From Sclerurus mexicanus (Eukaryota; Chordata; Aves; Passeriformes; Furnariidae), in NCBI GenBank assembly GCA_013396755.1, contig VWZF01006750.1, positions 452,339-516,338 on the forward strand: a stretch of 64,000 nucleotides of DNA, written 5' to 3'. Positions 61,548 through 64,000 of this stretch are shown piece by piece. Below the pieces are notes generated by a model. That model had not been told where the DNA came from. It did no database searches and was given only the letters and a program-made list of their open reading frames with translations. Each line of letters starts with the position of its first letter. Within the stretch, counting starts at the first letter, position 1. The position numbers and the translations under genes are program-made.

Positions 61548-61697
61548 CTAGAACTTCTTCATAATCTACAAGTTCAAACCAGACAACTGCCACTGACGTC
61601 CAAACTCCCAGCAAAGCAATTACCATAAACCAAGTGAAAAATGAACTTCCAGAGAGGCCTTCTTTCTTTCCATTCTTGCTTCCTCCATGCTTAGTCT
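61548..61697 (-). CDS. ASPH: ASPH exon with signal-anchor transmembrane segment
   Basis: A 150-nt, phase 1-1 exon. With the G from exon 1 it begins ETKHGGSKNGKKEGLSGSSF, a basic cytosolic stretch, then FFTWFMVIALLGVWTSVAVV, a single hydrophobic transmembrane helix, then WFELVDYEEVL on the luminal side. This is the common anchor of all junctin, junctate and hydroxylase forms (type II topology: positive residues on the cytosolic side). Human has Asp where this reads Glu (WFDLVDYEEVL). The acceptor is TTTTAACAG; the donor is CTAG|GTAAGA. It is the first exon downstream of the alternative first exons, which are not in this window. Confidence 0.98.
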
Positions 61698-64000
61698 CTG
61701 TTAAAATAAGGCAAACAAGTAAGAAAAACAGACTTGTGTAACAGCTACAACATTAATATTGAGGCTATAGATATAAAACTTGTTTCTTGTGACTACACAG
61801 AATACAGGACATTTGAGCAAAATTTTTTTTTTCTTGTGGGGTTTCTTTGGGTTTTCTTTAGTTTTTAAACTTCAACACAGGTACTTGCTTTTCATATCAC
61901 TGTGGGAAGCTTAATGATTATCTAAGCTAAAGTCTCATAAGCAGCATAACACCAAAAGCCCCCATGTAATTTGTTTTACAACTTAATCAGAAAACCTGCC
62001 TTGCTCTCCCTCTCCCCTTCAGTGTGTATTTACACAGAGCTTAACATTTTTGAGATGCCTTGCATTTGTGCCTGAAGTTCCCAGGCTGCCACCAGAGGAC
62101 ACTTCAGCCAGCAGAAAAGCTTTGCAAGCGTTTCTACTGAATCAAGTTTCAAAAGTACTTGAAAGAGCTCAAAGAACCAATCTGATGATTCAAATAGCCT
62201 AAGAAAGCTCTAAAATCTGGACTCCAAGTTCAGACAGACACTTAACCAACCAAAAACATTTTCCCTGTTGCTTAGAATCAAGCAGAGATTCCTTCCGTGC
62301 TAAATAACTTCAGACTTCCAGTCCCATGGAACATACAAGTAAAAGCATGACAGAGAGACATAAAGCAAACCATAATTTCATTAATAACTGCACATGTGGA
62401 AAGCAAATGCATATGAAAAAATTCAGAAGTTATAAACAAACAATTAGAAAAAGACAGAACTCGACCTAGATACGGATAACAGGTTTCAAATGGATATTGC
62501 CACTAGCAAAGATATCAATTGCTTGGTTTTGTTTTTAGGATGATTTTGGCAAAAGAGGGAGATATATATTAAAAAAATATGCTACCAAAAAGATGCCTGT
62601 GGTCTTTCTCCAAAGCTCAAGGTCTGCTCTTCTGCCTACTGATACTACTGCTACAAGGCTGGCACTTGGCTGCAGTTTCATGTTCATCACACTATTCCAC
62701 TTCATTCTGTTCTAAGAACCAACTTTTGCCTGTTCAGCTACATGCAGTCTCAGTTATTCAAGCAAAATTATTTTCATGTTTTGAAGTACTCAAGAAACTT
62801 TGTCATGAATATTGTGATAATAAGGAGTTAACTTTATCATACTAATTGCAAATCATGTTTGATGTACATATGGACACTGATGATAGAAACAGACAAAAAA
62901 TGCTCTCAACAGCTAAATATCTACACAATTGTTTTTTACCATAAAATGGAGTAGCTCTGGAAGATAGTAATGATAGACTGACTTATTTCTGTAACAGACA
63001 CTATACATACGTACTTTCAGACCTTGCTTGCCATCAGGTTTACAGCTGTAATAAACTACCCTTTTATTACATTCAATATGTGCTATATATTAAGTTCAGA
63101 CATATAAAATCCTCATGTCAACTCTTACTCAGCTCAGCATTTTACTGAACAAAAAAAAAATTTTATTGAGACTACTCCCTTCAAAGATCAAATACTACCA
63201 AATTAGTTTCTTTTCTACATTAAATACAAAGGTCCAGTAATGATCACAGAGAAACTGAGACAACTAAGCCTCACGTCAAGCATGTATCACTTGCTACTGC
63301 ACAGTTCCCTAATTAAATATGTGCAAGGTCCATATATGCAGCCCATTTTAACATTTCTCTTGTGTGAAATGCATAGGAAGCCTGGAAACAGAGGGAAAGA
63401 CAAGTGTCATGTGCCAGTATATTCAGAAATATGCTCAACTGTATATAAATATTACTTAAAGTATTCTTGAGTGGGAAATGTTAATATTCAGAAATAAATA
63501 TAGTATGTAACAGCAGGGCTTCATTACACCTGTGTTCCAAGGCAGTCAATGAAAGCCTTGTATACATTTAAAATTAAACCTTAAGGATAAAAACATTTCA
63601 AAGGATTCCAAGTTACCACTTAGTTCTAGAGCAAATAGAAAAGAGGATCTTACTGCATTTCACACTCATTTATCTTACTGTTTTCTCTGTTTACTGCTAG
63701 TTGCCTCTGAGGGAAGGGGCTTTACTTGTTAGAAGAACAGGAAAATAAAAGACAACTTATATAAGTAATCAAGCATAGCTGTTCATATTTTTCCCAGTAT
63801 AAAACACTGCTTCATGCAAATTCCTCAAAAATATTCTGCTATAAAAACGTAATTCAGAACAGTCACAAAAGGTACATTTTTATGCTGTGGCTTCCTACCT
63901 TATAGCAAAATTATTTTCAAAACCCTTGCAAAACAACTCAACCATGGCAGTGCGATCACGCAACACTTTTACATAAATGGAAGTTATGTAACATAAAATT
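61698..64000 (-). other. ASPH intron 1, partial
   Basis: 2.3 kb to the window edge. I looked for a short first exon (ATG, a few codons, phase-1 donor, as in MAEDKE or the longer MAQRKNAK form) and for a GC-rich promoter and saw neither. Open frames at 62579-62845 and 63240-63470 on the plus strand show no recognisable domain. Confidence 0.75.

Larger units (their letters stand above)
75..61697 (-). other. ASPH: ASPH locus, internal part of the gene (5' and 3' ends outside window)
   Basis: One gene accounts for every convincing coding exon in the window. Read on the minus strand, 22 exon segments bounded by AG acceptors and GT (once GC) donors, or ending in a stop, translate in one continuous frame into the ASPH anchor, luminal stalk, acidic linker and start of the TPR region. 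The family makes several products from this locus: full-length aspartyl/asparaginyl beta-hydroxylase, which hydroxylates EGF-like domains in the ER lumen; junctin, a sarcoplasmic-reticulum membrane protein binding calsequestrin, triadin and ryanodine receptor; and junctate/humbug, a short ER Ca-binding protein. All are type II membrane proteins sharing the N-terminal anchor. Missing here are the first exon(s) and promoter (right of 64000) and the remaining TPR and dioxygenase exons (left of 75). Introns range from about 120 nt (27242-27365) to 12.3 kb. Confidence 0.97.

Noticed and set aside
61700..64000. Search for an ASPH first exon (MAEDK- or MAQRK-type) and promoter
   Set aside because: No suitable ATG with a phase-1 donor and no GC-rich segment was seen; it is probably beyond the window.

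Overview
This window is vertebrate nuclear DNA, AT-rich and gene-sparse, and almost certainly avian. Several CR1-type LINE 3' ends carry the typical ATTCTATGATTCTGTG tails, and there is an endogenous-retrovirus solo LTR. I cannot name the species. The window lies inside one long gene on the minus strand, ASPH (aspartate beta-hydroxylase / junctin / junctate / humbug). Transcription runs from position 64000 towards position 1. The first exon and promoter lie beyond the right edge. Most of the tetratricopeptide and catalytic exons lie beyond the left edge.

Layout in transcript order (high to low coordinate): the transmembrane exon (61548-61697); a 45-nt luminal stalk exon (60782-60826); the exon with an EF-hand-like DADGDGDFDVED loop (59536-59604), whose downstream intron starts with GC instead of GT; an acidic exon, GLTKDGS...DDVDG (53525-53698), which can be read through into a conserved-looking tail ending at 53457; and the two junctin exons (46258-46302 and the Lys-rich terminal exon 43691-44034). 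Then follows a ladder of small acidic linker exons (39124-39213 down to 25269-25313), a minimal terminal exon with two codons and a stop (20057-20064) that fits the junctate/humbug 3' end, a further linker exon (14715-14756), and the first exons of the hydroxylase body: AKKKKKPKLLNKFDKTIK... (2291-2379) and the first TPR helix pair (75-161).

How it works together: one N-terminal ER/SR membrane anchor is spliced to alternative C-termini. The stalk and linker exons I can place are all multiples of three nucleotides and phase 1-1. The three terminal choices (53457, 43691, 20057) also accept phase 1. Skipping or choosing exons therefore keeps frame and decides whether the product is junctin (calsequestrin/ryanodine-receptor anchoring), a short acidic Ca-binding protein (junctate type), or full-length hydroxylase.

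The rest is intron. It holds at least nine CR1 fragments, all in plus orientation and so antisense to the gene; an 858-bp solo LTR with a 5-bp target duplication at 23080-23947; an LTR-like block apparently interrupting a CR1 near 35750-36300; microsatellites, two of which abut splice sites; and many A-then-C tracts. I see no other protein gene, no tRNA/rRNA and no CRISPR. Homology statements rest on remembered ASPH family sequences, not on a search.
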